DNA from: Rhizobium sp. WSM4643
GTDB taxonomy: Bacteria > Pseudomonadota > Alphaproteobacteria > Rhizobiales > Rhizobiaceae
NCBI RefSeq assembly: GCF_025152745.1
Contig: NZ_CP104040.1
Span: 3,997,501 to 4,061,500, forward strand
Direction: 5' to 3'
DNA: 64,000 bases
In this document: positions 37,272-46,749 of the stretch, piece by piece
Layout of the letters: every line of letters starts with the position of its first letter
How positions within the stretch are numbered: position 1 is the first letter of the stretch
The notes under the pieces: generated by a model
The model's input: only the letters and a program-made list of their open reading frames with translations
Told to the model about the DNA's origin: nothing
Databases searched by the model: none
Position numbers and translations under genes: made by a program

Positions 37272-38105
37272 ATGGCGGGAGAACGCACCATCGTCGTGAC
37301 CGGGTGTTCGTCCGGTATCGGCGCTCATTGCGCGCGGGCGCTGAAAGCCGATGGCTGGCGTGTCTTCGCGACGGTGCGCAAACCGGACGATCTCAAGGGG
37401 CTGGAAGCGGAAGGCATCGAAGCCTTCCTGATGGATTATACCAGGACCGAGACGATTTCCGATCTGGTCGGCGCGGTTCTGGAACGCAGCGGCGGCCGCA
37501 TCGACGCGCTCTTCAATAACGGCGCCTACGGCCAGCCGGGCGCCGTCGAGGATCTATCGACGGCAACGCTGCGCGCGCAGTTCGAGGCGAATTTCTTCGG
37601 CTGGCATGAGCTGACGCGGCAGGTCATTCCGCCGATGCGCAAACGCGGCCAAGGGCGGATCGTGCAATGCTCGTCGATCCTCGGCGTCGTCCCCTATCGC
37701 TATCGCGGCGCCTACACCGCTTCCAAATTCGCGCTCGAAGGCCTCAGCATCACCCTGCGCATGGAGTTGCAGGGCAGCGGCATCCATGTGAGCCTGATCG
37801 AGCCGGGACCGATCGCCACGCGGTTCACCGCCAACGCGCTCGCAAAGATCAAGGAGCATATCGATCTCGAGAATTCGCCGCACGCGGTCGATTACGTCAG
37901 GCAATTGGCGAGGCTCGACGGATCGGGGCCGGTCAACCGCCACAAGCTCGGCCCGGAAGCGGTCTATTCCGTGTTGAAACACGCATTGAACTCGAAAAAT
38001 CCGAGGCCACATTATCCCGTAACGACTCCGGCCAAGCAGGGCATGTTCCTGAAGCGGCTGCTTCCGGCAGACCTCTTCTACCGCCTGATGCGCTGGATGG
38101 ACTGA
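37272..38105 (+). CDS. Short-chain dehydrogenase/reductase
   Basis: 278 residues from ATG 37272. The Rossmann motif TGCSSGIG is at residues 10-17, the NNGAYG segment follows, and the catalytic Tyr148 and Lys152 lie in YTASK with the Ser in CSSILG. The C-terminal GPIATRF and the long tail resemble the retinol-dehydrogenase-like classical SDRs. The substrate is unknown. It is the first gene of a closely spaced plus-strand series (SDR, HIG1, PduO, rhomboid), with 14 bases to the next gene. Confidence 0.9.
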   Translation: MAGERTIVVTGCSSGIGAHCARALKADGWRVFATVRKPDDLKGLEAEGIEAFLMDYTRTETISDLVGAVLERSGGRIDALFNNGAYGQPGAVEDLSTATLRAQFEANFFGWHELTRQVIPPMRKRGQGRIVQCSSILGVVPYRYRGAYTASKFALEGLSITLRMELQGSGIHVSLIEPGPIATRFTANALAKIKEHIDLENSPHAVDYVRQLARLDGSGPVNRHKLGPEAVYSVLKHALNSKNPRPHYPVTTPAKQGMFLKRLLPADLFYRLMRWMD

Positions 38106-38119
38106 GAAAGCTGAATGCC

Positions 38120-38323
38120 ATGTCCACAGTCACCTATATCCTCGCGATCATCGTCATGGGCGTGGTCGCCCTCGTCCTGATCCGCGGTCTCTTCAACATG
38201 ATGAAGGGCGGCGATGCCAACCGTTCCAACAAGCTGATGCAGCTTCGTGTGCTGTTGCAGGCGGTCGCCGTCATCCTGATCATGCTGACGCTCTGGCTGA
38301 CCGGCGGTGGCCGCCCAACCTGA
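38120..38323 (+). CDS. Twin-transmembrane HIG1-domain protein
   Basis: 67 residues: MSTVTYILAIIVMG starts the first helix, then a positively charged loop (GGDANRSNKLMQLRVLLQ) and a second helix (AVAVILIMLTLWLTGG). The loop matches the HIG1 hypoxia-induced motif (LMQLRVLLQ). Mitochondrial HIG1 proteins associate with cytochrome c oxidase, and short alphaproteobacterial versions are likely relatives; a respiratory-chain role is inferred. It lies between the SDR and PduO genes. Confidence 0.8.
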   Translation: MSTVTYILAIIVMGVVALVLIRGLFNMMKGGDANRSNKLMQLRVLLQAVAVILIMLTLWLTGGGRPT

Positions 38324-38344
38324 TCGTCATTCAAGGAGGAAACC

Positions 38345-38923
38345 GTGGTCAAGCTCAACAAGATCTACACGAAAACGGGCGATGACGGCACGACCGGGCT
38401 GGTTTCCGGCCCACGCCGGCTCAAAGACGATCTGCGTGTCGAGGCCTACGGCACGATCGACGAGGCCAATTCCGCGATCGGCCTGGCTCGGCTGTACACG
38501 GCCGGCTTGCCTGAACTCGACGCCATGCTGATGTCGATCCAGAACGACCTCTTCGATCTCGGCGCCGATCTCGCCACCCCTGACACTGGCGAACTGCCGG
38601 CCTATGAACCGTTGCGGATCTCGGAGACGCAGGTCGACCGCGTCGAGCGCGATATCGACCAGCTGAACGCCGATCTGCAGCCGCTGAAATCCTTCATCCT
38701 CCCAGGCGGCAGCCCGGCCGCCGCGCATCTGCATCTCGCCCGCACGATTGCGCGCCGTGCCGAACGTCTGATGGTGGCGCTTGCCCGCACCGACGGCGAA
38801 ATCCTCGGCGAGCCGGCGATGAAATATGTCAACCGCCTGTCCGATTTCCTCTTCGTCGCCGCACGTCATGCAAATGACGGGGGCCATGCGGATGTGCTTT
38901 GGGTTCCGGGAAAAAACAGATAG
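38345..38923 (+). CDS. Cob(I)alamin adenosyltransferase, PduO type
   Basis: Converts cob(I)alamin to adenosylcobalamin with ATP. It has 192 residues from a GTG start at 38345 with a very strong ribosome-binding site (AAGGAGG). Family motifs are present: the N-terminal P-loop-like YTKTGDDGTTGL, VEAYGTIDEANSAIGLAR, and RTIARRAERLMVAL, with LNRLSDFLFVAARHAN near the end (here VNRLSDF). It serves B12-dependent enzymes such as methylmalonyl-CoA mutase. Confidence 0.93.
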   Translation: MVKLNKIYTKTGDDGTTGLVSGPRRLKDDLRVEAYGTIDEANSAIGLARLYTAGLPELDAMLMSIQNDLFDLGADLATPDTGELPAYEPLRISETQVDRVERDIDQLNADLQPLKSFILPGGSPAAAHLHLARTIARRAERLMVALARTDGEILGEPAMKYVNRLSDFLFVAARHANDGGHADVLWVPGKNR

Positions 38924-38956
38924 GCTTGTCGCGATCACGATCGCCGGGGGGCCTTT

Positions 38957-39742
38957 ATGTTCATACCACTTCACGATGCCAATACCTTGAAACATATCAA
39001 GGTTCAGTGGGTGACGCTCGCATTGATGGCGTTGAATATCGCGGTCTGGCTTTTGACCAGTTTTGAGAACGAACAGGCAGCCCAGGCGACGACCGTCGGG
39101 CTCGGCTATATCCCGGCAATCGCCTTCGGCCACGCGGTGCTGGCGCAAGGGCTGGAGATCGTGCCGGAACCCCTCACCTACCTCACCTACGCCTTCGTTC
39201 ATACCGGCTTCTGGCATCTGGCCGGCAACATGATCTTCCTTTGGGTCTTCGGCGACAATGTCGAGGATGCGATGGGGCATCTGCGCTTCCTGATCTTCTA
39301 TCTCATCTGTGCCGCCGCCGGCGCGCTCTGTCACGGCCTGCTGACCATGACCTCGGAAGCGCCGCTGGTCGGCGCATCGGGGGCGGTCTCCGGCGTCATT
39401 GCCGCCTATGTCATGCTGCATCCGCGCGTCCGGGTCTGGGTGCTGGTGTTTTTCCGTGTTCCGTTGCCCCTGCCGGCCTTCGTGCCGCTGCTTTTATGGA
39501 TCGGGCAGCAGTTCTTCATGCTGGCGATCGCGTCTGACGGCGACGTTTCCTGGGGCGCGCATGTCGGCGGCATCCTTGCCGGCGCTTTCCTGATCCTGGT
39601 GTTCCGCCGGCCTGGTGTGCCGCTCTTCGACCGGCAGATCGTCACGCCTCGCGCCGTCAGAAACGACCCGGGCACCGGCCCGGCCATCGCGGCCGGCACG
39701 GACGGGCGGACGGCGCAGCGCTTTCCCTGGGGCCGACACTGA
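38957..39742 (+). CDS. Rhomboid family intramembrane serine protease
   Basis: 261 residues and six or more membrane helices. The catalytic Ser141 is in GASGAVSG (139-146) and the His202 in WGAHVGG. The HLAGNMIFLWVFGDNVE block preceding them is diagnostic. It cleaves transmembrane substrates within the inner membrane; the substrate is unknown. It is the last gene of the SDR-HIG1-PduO series, 33 bases after the cobalamin gene. Confidence 0.93.
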   Translation: MFIPLHDANTLKHIKVQWVTLALMALNIAVWLLTSFENEQAAQATTVGLGYIPAIAFGHAVLAQGLEIVPEPLTYLTYAFVHTGFWHLAGNMIFLWVFGDNVEDAMGHLRFLIFYLICAAAGALCHGLLTMTSEAPLVGASGAVSGVIAAYVMLHPRVRVWVLVFFRVPLPLPAFVPLLLWIGQQFFMLAIASDGDVSWGAHVGGILAGAFLILVFRRPGVPLFDRQIVTPRAVRNDPGTGPAIAAGTDGRTAQRFPWGRH

Positions 39743-39747
39743 CGATA

Positions 39748-39769
39748 TTGACGTGAACGTAAACGTCCA
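39748..39769. promoter_or_regulatory. Candidate operator upstream of etfBA
   Basis: A 22-base near-palindrome carries three ACGT cores at regular 6-base spacing, TTGACGT-N2-ACGT-N2-ACGTCCA in outline. It resembles, from memory, sites bound by MerR-type LiuR regulators of branched-chain and fatty acyl-CoA breakdown. It lies about 157 bases upstream of etfB. Confidence 0.55.
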
Positions 39770-39925
39770 CATATTGCCGAGGCAAATCGCTTGCCGGCGT
39801 CATGCATGCGTTGAATTTGGAGGAAAAACGCGTATCCATGTCGCCATTCGACAATCGGAGCGGCGCCTAAGCGCGCATTTTCTAAAAAAGGCTCCGAAGC
39901 CAGTTTCTCCTGAAGGAAGGACCCC

Positions 39926-40675
39926 ATGAAGATACTCGTCCCAGTCAAACGGGTTGTCGACTACAACGTGAAGATCCGGGTGAAGCCGGATGGCACGGGT
40001 GTCGAGCTAACCAATGTGAAGATGTCGATGAACCCGTTCGACGAGATCTCGGTGGAAGAGGCGCTGCGGCTGAGGGAAGCCGGCAAGTGCGAGGAAGTGG
40101 TGGTGGTGTCGATCGGTCCTGCCAAGGCCGAGGAGACGCTGCGGACCGCCCTTGCCATGGGCGCCGACCGGGCGATCCTGGTCGAGACCGACGATGCTGT
40201 AGAACCGCTCACGGTTGCCAAGATCCTCAAGGCTGTGGCCGATGCCGAACAGCCGGGGCTGATCATATCAGGCAAGCAGGCGATCGACGATGACAGCAAC
40301 CAGACCGGCCAGATGCTGGCAGCACTGATGGGAATTGCCCAGGCGACCTTCGCCTCGAAGATCGAGATCGGTGATGGCAAAGCAACCGTCACCCGCGAAG
40401 TCGATGGCGGCCTGCAGACGATCGAGATCAAACTGCCGGCGGTCGTCACATCAGATCTGCGCTTGAACGAACCGCGCTATGCCTCGCTGCCGAATATCAT
40501 GAAGGCGAAGAAGAAGCCGCTCGACAAGAAGACGCCCGGCGACTTCGGTGTCTCCACCACACCGCATCTCAAAGTGTTGAAGACCGAGGAACCGTCAGGC
40601 CGCAAGGCCGGCGTCAAGGTCAAGTCGGTCGCCGAACTGATCGACAAGCTCAAAAACGAAGCCGGCGTGCTGTAA
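39926..40675 (+). CDS. etfB: Electron transfer flavoprotein beta subunit
   Basis: 249 residues from ATG 39926, with GAAGGAAGGA upstream. With EtfA it forms the FAD/AMP heterodimer that takes electrons from acyl-CoA and other dehydrogenases and delivers them to ETF-ubiquinone oxidoreductase. The beta signature [23 protein letters not shown] and [14 protein letters not shown] are present. etfA follows 25 bases later. The operator candidate at 39748 suggests control by acyl-CoA catabolism. Confidence 0.97.
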   Translation: MKILVPVKRVVDYNVKIRVKPDGTGVELTNVKMSMNPFDEISVEEALRLREAGKCEEVVVVSIGPAKAEETLRTALAMGADRAILVETDDAVEPLTVAKILKAVADAEQPGLIISGKQAIDDDSNQTGQMLAALMGIAQATFASKIEIGDGKATVTREVDGGLQTIEIKLPAVVTSDLRLNEPRYASLPNIMKAKKKPLDKKTPGDFGVSTTPHLKVLKTEEPSGRKAGVKVKSVAELIDKLKNEAGVL

Positions 40676-40700
40676 TCAGCTGGGAACAGGAGCCAATATC

Positions 40701-41642
40701 ATGACCATTCTTCTTCTGGCTGACCACGACAATGCCAGCCTGTCCGATCAGACCGCCAAGGCGCTGACGGCAGCAGCCAAGATCGCCAAGGAACAGGCAA
40801 GCGACGTGCATGTGCTGGTTGCCGGCAAGGCTGCCAAGCCCGCTGCCGACGCCGCCGCCAAGCTTGCCGGCGTCTCGAAAGTGCTGCTCGCCGAAAGCGA
40901 CGAACTCGCCAACAATCTGGCCGAACCGCTCGGCGACCTGATCGTTTCGCTCGCGGGCAGCTACGACACGATTATCTCGGCCGCCACCTCCGTCGGCAAG
41001 AACGTGCTGCCGCGCGTCGCTGCCCTTCTCGACGTTGCCCAGGTCTCCGAGATCATCGAGGTGATCTCGTCCGACACCTTCAAGCGGCCGATCTATGCCG
41101 GCAACGCCATCCAGACGGTGCAGGCAACGGACGCCAAGAAGGTCATCACCGTGCGCACCGCATCCTTCGCCTCTGCGCCGGAGGGTGGTTCGGCGACGAT
41201 CGAGGCAATCCCGGCGATATCCGATCCGGGTCTTTCCACCTTCGTCGCCGATGCGCTGTCGGCCTCCGACCGGCCGGAACTGACCTCGGCCAAGATCATC
41301 ATCTCCGGCGGCCGGGCACTCGGTTCGGCGGAAAAATTCAGGGAAGTCATCCTGCCGCTGGCCGACAAGCTCGGTGCCGCCGTCGGCGCATCCAGAGCCG
41401 CCGTCGATGCCGGTTATGCGCCGAACGACTGGCAGGTCGGCCAGACCGGCAAGGTGGTGGCGCCTGATCTCTACATCGCCTGCGGCATTTCAGGCGCCAT
41501 CCAGCATTTGGCCGGCATGAAGGATTCGAAGGTGATCGTCGCCATCAACAAGGACGAGGAGGCGCCGATCTTCCAGGTCGCCGACTACGGATTGGTCGCC
41601 GATCTCTTCGATGTCTTGCCGGAATTGCAAAAGGCGCTCTAG
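40701..41642 (+). CDS. etfA: Electron transfer flavoprotein alpha subunit
   Basis: 313 residues from ATG 40701, with AGGAG nine bases upstream. Its C-terminal FAD domain holds the signature [19 protein letters not shown] followed by [11 protein letters not shown], and [11 protein letters not shown] contacts the cofactor. It pairs with EtfB. A terminator candidate lies 72 bases after the stop, so etfBA appears to be a two-gene unit; hbdA beyond it encodes a related acyl-CoA enzyme. Confidence 0.97.
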   Translation: MTILLLADHDNASLSDQTAKALTAAAKIAKEQASDVHVLVAGKAAKPAADAAAKLAGVSKVLLAESDELANNLAEPLGDLIVSLAGSYDTIISAATSVGKNVLPRVAALLDVAQVSEIIEVISSDTFKRPIYAGNAIQTVQATDAKKVITVRTASFASAPEGGSATIEAIPAISDPGLSTFVADALSASDRPELTSAKIIISGGRALGSAEKFREVILPLADKLGAAVGASRAAVDAGYAPNDWQVGQTGKVVAPDLYIACGISGAIQHLAGMKDSKVIVAINKDEEAPIFQVADYGLVADLFDVLPELQKAL

Positions 41643-41713
41643 CTGCGTCAAATGCTTTTCTTTCGCACTTGCGAATGACTGGAAAATTATCTTTTATCGG
41701 GCTACTACTACTG

Positions 41714-41739
41714 CTGCCGGGCGATCCTTCGTCCGGCAG
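41714..41739 (+). terminator. Hairpin after etfA
   Basis: An 11-bp stem (41714-41724 with 41729-41739, one G-T pair) closes on tcct. The T-run after it is short (tattgct), so read-through into hbdA is possible. Confidence 0.55.
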
Positions 41740-41793
41740 TATTGCTAGAAAAATACGGCGGCGCGGGGGCGAATGCCGTGCGGGGGTTTGGAG

Positions 41794-42675
41794 ATGAATG
41801 CGGTGTTGAAGAATATTGGTATTATCGGTGCCGGCCAGATGGGCTGCGGCATCGCGCATGTTTCGGCCGCCGCAGGCTACAGGGTTCACATTTATGATCT
41901 CTCGCAGGACCGCATCGAATCCGGCCTTGCCACCATCAACGGCAACCTGGCTCGCCTGGTGACGAACGGCAAGATGACCGAAGAGGAACGCAAGTCGACC
42001 TTGTCGCTCATATCAGGCTCGTCCGATGTCAATGATCTCGCCCCCTCCGATCTCGTCATCGAGGCCGCCACCGAGGATGAAACAGTCAAGCGCAAGATCT
42101 ATACTCAGGTCTGTCCGGTCCTGAAGCCGGAAGCGCTGCTTGCCACCAACACCTCTTCCCTTTCCATCACCCGGCTTGCTGCCGCCACCGACCGCCCCGA
42201 ACGCTTCATGGGCATACATTTCATGAACCCGGTGCCGGTGATGAAGCTGGTCGAACTGGTGCGCGGCATCGCCACCGACGAGAAGACCTTCTCCGCCGCC
42301 AAGGAATTCGTCGGCACGCTGGAAAAGACCATCACCGTCGCCGAGGATTTCCCGGCCTTCATCGTCAACCGCATCCTGCTGCCGATGATCAACGAAGCGA
42401 TCTACACGCTCTATGAAGGCGTCGGCACGGTCGACGCCATCGATACGGCGATGAAGCTCGGCGCCAACCATCCGATGGGGCCGCTGCAGCTTGCCGATTT
42501 CATCGGCCTCGACACCTGCCTTTCGATCATGCAGGTGCTGCATGACGGCCTGGCGGACTCGAAATATCGTCCTTGTCCGCTGCTGGTGAAATATGTCGAA
42601 GCCGGCTGGCTCGGACGCAAGTCCGGCCGCGGCTTCTATGACTATCGCGGCGAAGTGCCGGTCCCGACGCGCTAA
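41794..42675 (+). CDS. hbdA: 3-hydroxybutyryl-CoA dehydrogenase
   Basis: Oxidises 3-hydroxybutyryl-CoA to acetoacetyl-CoA with NAD(P)+, in poly-hydroxybutyrate and fatty-acid metabolism. It has 293 residues from ATG 41794 ([17 protein letters not shown]); an ATG 21 bases upstream is the alternative. The nucleotide-binding GAGQMG is at residues 12-17, and the catalytic His lies in [17 protein letters not shown]. It is downstream of etfBA, which would reoxidise flavin-linked steps of the same pathways. Confidence 0.95.
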   Translation: MNAVLKNIGIIGAGQMGCGIAHVSAAAGYRVHIYDLSQDRIESGLATINGNLARLVTNGKMTEEERKSTLSLISGSSDVNDLAPSDLVIEAATEDETVKRKIYTQVCPVLKPEALLATNTSSLSITRLAAATDRPERFMGIHFMNPVPVMKLVELVRGIATDEKTFSAAKEFVGTLEKTITVAEDFPAFIVNRILLPMINEAIYTLYEGVGTVDAIDTAMKLGANHPMGPLQLADFIGLDTCLSIMQVLHDGLADSKYRPCPLLVKYVEAGWLGRKSGRGFYDYRGEVPVPTR

Positions 42676-42751
42676 GCTGACATCATCAGAAAGGCTGAAT
42701 GGACCGAGCGCCCGCGAAATGCTTTCCTTGCCGTGAACGCGAGGAAACGCA

Positions 42752-42844
42752 ATGTCGACCGAAACTCCGATGTTCCTGCTGCAATGCTTCGTACTCATCG
42801 GACTTGCGGGTGTGTTCCTCATAAAAGGCGACGGAGACTCCTGA
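42752..42844 (+). CDS. Thirty-residue membrane microprotein candidate
   Basis: An ATG at 42752 with a good ribosome-binding site (GAGGAAA, four bases upstream) opens a 30-codon frame ending TGA at 42844. The peptide has a charged Glu-containing start, one hydrophobic helix (MFLLQCFVLIGLAGVFLI), then a charged tail KGDGDS. This is the profile of bacterial single-pass microproteins. It sits between hbdA and the end of the convergent tlpA gene, 9 bases from the tlpA stop. No family is recognised. Confidence 0.55.
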   Translation: MSTETPMFLLQCFVLIGLAGVFLIKGDGDS

Positions 42845-42853
42845 CCGGCGTTC

Positions 42854-43516
42854 TTACGATCCGATCGCACCCTTGATCAGCGCCCTGGCATCCTCGCTGT
42901 CCCAGGCGGCAGGGCCGTTCATGGCGGAGATCAGGCATCCCTTGTCATCGATCAGCAGCGTCACCGGCAGCCCGAAAGCGAGGCCTTCCTTCTTCAGGCT
43001 GTTGAATACCGAAATCGTATTGTCGCGATAGAGCTGCAGCGCATCGACGCCGGTGTCCGCGAGGAAGGTCCTCGGCTTCTCGTCGTCGCCGGTATCGATA
43101 TTGACCGGCACCACCTGGAACCGGTCGCTGCCCATCTCCTTCTCGAGCGCATTCAGCGCCGGCATCTCCTCGCGGCAGGGGACGCACCATGTCGCCCAGA
43201 GATTGAGAAGCACGATCTTGCCGGCGAAATGATCGAGCGTCAGCAATTTGCCGTCCGGCCCGTTGAAGGAAATGGCGGTCAGCTTGCGCGGCTCATTGGC
43301 GGCGACCATGGCGGCCACCTGTCCCCTCATCAGCGGTGTAATGCCGGCGATGCGGTCTTTAGCGAGCTTGCATTCGGCCGAGGCCGTTTCGCCGCCGCCA
43401 TTGCCAATCCCCGTCTCCTTCACGTATACCGCTGCCGCACCGGCAACAACACCCGCAACGGCGGCTATCGCGATCCATTTCAGGGATGGCAGCCCGAGGG
43501 GTTTTCTTGTCGTCAT
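42854..43516 (-). CDS. tlpA: TlpA-type thiol:disulfide reductase, membrane-anchored
   Basis: 220 residues. One N-terminal transmembrane anchor (about 13-32) is followed by a periplasmic thioredoxin fold with active site WCVPC at Cys111-Cys114 and the cis-Pro in [10 protein letters not shown]. An extra Cys (about 49) and Cys in DDKGCLIS are also present, as in TlpA of Bradyrhizobium, which reduces ScoI/CoxB for cytochrome aa3 copper insertion. GGAG precedes ATG 43516. It is divergent from argH. Confidence 0.9.
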   Translation of the reverse strand: MTTRKPLGLPSLKWIAIAAVAGVVAGAAAVYVKETGIGNGGGETASAECKLAKDRIAGITPLMRGQVAAMVAANEPRKLTAISFNGPDGKLLTLDHFAGKIVLLNLWATWCVPCREEMPALNALEKEMGSDRFQVVPVNIDTGDDEKPRTFLADTGVDALQLYRDNTISVFNSLKKEGLAFGLPVTLLIDDKGCLISAMNGPAAWDSEDARALIKGAIGS

Positions 43517-43554
43517 TTCATTCTCCAGGACATGCTTTCAAGGCGGACACCTTC

Positions 43555-44958
43555 ATGGCCGACGACAACACGGACACCAAATCCTCCAACCAGATGTGGG
43601 GCGGTCGCTTCGCCTCCGGCCCGGACGCGATCATGGAGGAGATAAATGCCTCGATCGGTTTCGACAAGAAGCTATTCGCGCAGGATATCCGCGGTTCCAT
43701 TGCCCATGCGACGATGCTCGCCCATCAGGGGATTATTTCCGCTGACGATAAGGACAAGATCGTTCACGGGCTAAACACGATCCTGTCAGAAATCGAAAGC
43801 GGCAATTTCGAATTCTCGCGTCAGCTCGAAGACATCCATATGAATGTCGAAGCACGCTTGGCGACCCTGATCGGCCCCGCCGCCGGCCGCCTGCACACCG
43901 CCCGCTCGCGCAACGATCAAGTGGCGCTCGACTTCCGTCTCTGGGTGAAGGAAGAGCTTGAGAAGACCGAGCAGATGCTGACCGGCCTGATCGCGGCCTT
44001 CCTCGACCGCGCCGAAGAACATGCCGAAAGCGTCATGCCGGGCTTCACCCATCTGCAGACCGCCCAGCCCGTTACCTTCGGCCATCACTGCATGGCCTAT
44101 GTCGAAATGTTCGGCCGCGACCGCTCGCGCGTGCGCCACGCCATCGAGCATCTGGATGAAAGCCCGATCGGTGCCGCCGCCCTTGCCGGCACCGGGTATC
44201 CGATCGACCGCCACATGACGGCCAAGGCGCTCGGTTTCCGCGAGCCGACCCGCAACTCCATCGATACGGTCTCCGACCGCGATTTCGCCATCGAATTCCT
44301 GTCGATCGCAGCGATCGCGGGCATGCACCTGTCGCGTCTGGCGGAAGAGATCGTCATCTGGTCGACCCCGCAATTCGGTTTCGTGCGTCTGTCCGACGCC
44401 TTCTCGACCGGCTCGTCGATCATGCCGCAGAAGAAGAACCCGGACGCTGCCGAACTGGTGCGCGCCAAGACCGGTCGCATCAACGGCTCGCTGGTGGCGC
44501 TGCTGACGATCATGAAGGGGTTGCCGCTCGCCTATTCCAAGGACATGCAGGAAGACAAGGAACAGGTCTTCGACGCAGCCGAGAGCCTGGAACTGGCAAT
44601 CGCCGCCATGACCGGCATGATGCGCGACATGACTGTCAACACCGCACGCATGAAGGCGGCGGCCGGCTCCGGCTATTCGACGGCGACCGATCTTGCCGAC
44701 TGGCTGGTGCGCGAAGCAGGCCTCCCCTTCCGCGACGCCCATCACGTCACCGGCCGCGCCGTTGCACTCGCCGAAAGCAAGGGCTGCGACCTTGCCGAGC
44801 TGCCGCTCTCCGATCTGCAGGCGATCCATCCCGACATCACCGACAAGGTCTATGATGTGCTGACCGTCGAGGCCTCGGTCGCCAGCCGCAAGAGCTTCGG
44901 CGGCACGGCGCCGTCCGAAGTACGCAGGCAGATCGCCTTCTGGCGCGCCCGCAACTAA
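43555..44958 (+). CDS. argH: Argininosuccinate lyase
   Basis: Splits argininosuccinate to arginine and fumarate, the last step of arginine synthesis. It has 467 residues from ATG 43555. The fumarase-superfamily signature [12 protein letters not shown] is at 286-297 and the catalytic [13 protein letters not shown] near 115. argH-lptM-lysA is a conserved rhizobial order. The gap of 154 bases to lptM leaves room for a separate promoter. Confidence 0.97.
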   Translation: MADDNTDTKSSNQMWGGRFASGPDAIMEEINASIGFDKKLFAQDIRGSIAHATMLAHQGIISADDKDKIVHGLNTILSEIESGNFEFSRQLEDIHMNVEARLATLIGPAAGRLHTARSRNDQVALDFRLWVKEELEKTEQMLTGLIAAFLDRAEEHAESVMPGFTHLQTAQPVTFGHHCMAYVEMFGRDRSRVRHAIEHLDESPIGAAALAGTGYPIDRHMTAKALGFREPTRNSIDTVSDRDFAIEFLSIAAIAGMHLSRLAEEIVIWSTPQFGFVRLSDAFSTGSSIMPQKKNPDAAELVRAKTGRINGSLVALLTIMKGLPLAYSKDMQEDKEQVFDAAESLELAIAAMTGMMRDMTVNTARMKAAAGSGYSTATDLADWLVREAGLPFRDAHHVTGRAVALAESKGCDLAELPLSDLQAIHPDITDKVYDVLTVEASVASRKSFGGTAPSEVRRQIAFWRARN

Positions 44959-45112
44959 GAGATACAGGGCCTGGCGAAAAGCCGCCGCACCCTTCCTGCA
45001 GGCGCGGAAAGACCGCCAACAATCAGGGTGCACAAGGCGGATAAACTTCGCTATGAAGATGTCCGTCATTCGATATGAATGATGCCGTCACATGCCGCAG
45101 AAGAGGATATCC

Positions 45113-45304
45113 ATGAAGAGCCTGCCCCACCTCGTCCGCCTGACGGCGGTTCTCGCCGTCATCGGCCTTGCCGTTGCCGGATGCGGGCGCAAGGGCGACC
45201 TCGATCCGCCGAGCGCTGCGGCAACCAAGGAAGGCGACGTTTCCAAGCCGACGAAACAGCCGGGAACCGTCGACAAACCCTTCCTTCTCGATCCCCTTCT
45301 TTAA
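45113..45304 (+). CDS. lptM: LptM-like lipoprotein (LPS translocon maturation factor family)
   Basis: 63 residues from ATG 45113, with GAGGATAT upstream. A lipoprotein signal peptide ends in VAGC, with lipidation at that Cys, followed by GRKGDLDPPS, which matches the conserved CGxKGxLxxP start of LptM/YifL proteins. In E. coli LptM helps oxidative assembly of LptD. The position before lysA is conserved in proteobacteria. The rest is a short disordered tail. Confidence 0.85.
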   Translation: MKSLPHLVRLTAVLAVIGLAVAGCGRKGDLDPPSAAATKEGDVSKPTKQPGTVDKPFLLDPLL

Positions 45305-45315
45305 GGCACAAGCCC

Positions 45316-46584
45316 GTGAACCATTTCGAGTACCGCGACGGCGTCCTTCATGCCGAGAACGTTCCCGTTCCCGAGATCGCCAAGGCGGTCGGCACGCCTT
45401 TCTACGTCTATTCCACTGCAACGCTGGAGCGTCATTACCGCGTCTTTTCGGAAGCCTTCGCCGACATGGACTCCATGGTCTGCTATGCGATGAAGGCGAA
45501 TTCGAACCAGGCAGTGCTGAAGACGCTGGGCCGTCTCGGCGCCGGCATCGACGTGGTCTCTGAAGGCGAACTGCGCCGCGCGCTTGCCGCCGGCATTCCG
45601 GCGGACCGCATCATGTTCTCAGGTGTCGGCAAGACGCCGTCCGAGATGGATTTCGCCCTTGAGGCCGGCATCTACTGCTTCAATGTCGAATCCGAGCCCG
45701 AGCTTGAAATCCTCAACCAGCGCGCCGTGAGCGCGGGCAAGAAAGCGCCGGTCTCCTTCCGCATCAACCCTGATGTCGATGCGAAGACGCATTCCAAGAT
45801 CTCGACCGGCAAGAAGGAAAACAAGTTCGGCATCTCCTGGGAGCGCGCCCGCGCCATCTATGCCCATGCCGCAAAGCTGCCCGGCATCGCGGTCACCGGC
45901 ATCGACATGCATATCGGCAGCCAGATCACCGAACTCCAGCCCTTCGACGACGCCTTCAAGCTGCTGCACGACCTTGTCGCGACGCTCCGTGCCGACGGCC
46001 ACACCATCCACCACGTCGATATCGGCGGCGGCCTCGGCATTCCCTACAAGGACGACAACAATCCGCCGCCGCTGCCGGACGCCTACGCGGCAATCGTCAA
46101 GAACCAGCTGCGCGGCCTGGACTGTAAGATCATCACCGAACCCGGCCGCCTGATCGTCGGCAATGCCGGCATTCTCGTGACAGAAGTCCTCTATGTGAAG
46201 GATGGCGGCGAAAAGACCTTCGTCATCGTCGACGGCGCGATGAACGATCTCATCCGCCCGACGCTCTACGAGGCCTATCACGAGATTCGCCCTGTAACGA
46301 TTTCGGCGGCCAACGCGCCGCGCATCCGCGCCGATGTCGTGGGCCCCGTCTGCGAGACCGGCGACTATCTGGCGCTCGACCGCGAGATGGCGATGCCGAA
46401 ACCCGGCGACCTGATGGCCGTCAGCACTGCCGGCGCCTATGGCGCGGTCCAGGCCGGCACTTATAACAGCCGCCTGCTGGTGCCCGAAGTTCTGGTCAGG
46501 GGCAGCGATTTCCATACGATTCGACCGCGCCGAACCTATGCCGAGCTGATCAGCCTCGATTCCGTTCCGGCCTGGCTCGACTGA
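45316..46584 (+). CDS. lysA: Diaminopimelate decarboxylase
   Basis: Makes L-lysine from meso-diaminopimelate with pyridoxal phosphate. It has 422 residues from a GTG start at 45316 (MNHFEYRDGVLHAE), 11 bases after lptM. The PLP lysine is Lys60 in CYAMKANSNQ. The GGGLG phosphate-binding loop (VDIGGGLGIPY), the active-site Cys (VGPVCETGD) and YGAVQAGTYNSR are present. The same pathway begins with lysC in this window. Confidence 0.97.
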   Translation: MNHFEYRDGVLHAENVPVPEIAKAVGTPFYVYSTATLERHYRVFSEAFADMDSMVCYAMKANSNQAVLKTLGRLGAGIDVVSEGELRRALAAGIPADRIMFSGVGKTPSEMDFALEAGIYCFNVESEPELEILNQRAVSAGKKAPVSFRINPDVDAKTHSKISTGKKENKFGISWERARAIYAHAAKLPGIAVTGIDMHIGSQITELQPFDDAFKLLHDLVATLRADGHTIHHVDIGGGLGIPYKDDNNPPPLPDAYAAIVKNQLRGLDCKIITEPGRLIVGNAGILVTEVLYVKDGGEKTFVIVDGAMNDLIRPTLYEAYHEIRPVTISAANAPRIRADVVGPVCETGDYLALDREMAMPKPGDLMAVSTAGAYGAVQAGTYNSRLLVPEVLVRGSDFHTIRPRRTYAELISLDSVPAWLD

Positions 46585-46619
46585 ACAAGCCATCACTTTT
46601 TGGCGAATAAACGTGAAAA

Positions 46620-46634
46620 GCCGGTATTACCGGC
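46620..46634. terminator. Small hairpin after lysA
   Basis: GCCGGT-att-ACCGGC forms a 6-bp stem 36 bases past the stop. There is no T-run, so it is a weak candidate. Confidence 0.3.
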
Positions 46635-46749
46635 CGCTCGCCCTCGCCTTCGCCACAAAGAGTGTTATCCTTTCGTTCATGAGCGTATTGCCCCGCAATC
46701 GCCGGAAGCGCCCTCTGTTCCAGAACGCCAGATCGCGGAGACCGGACCG

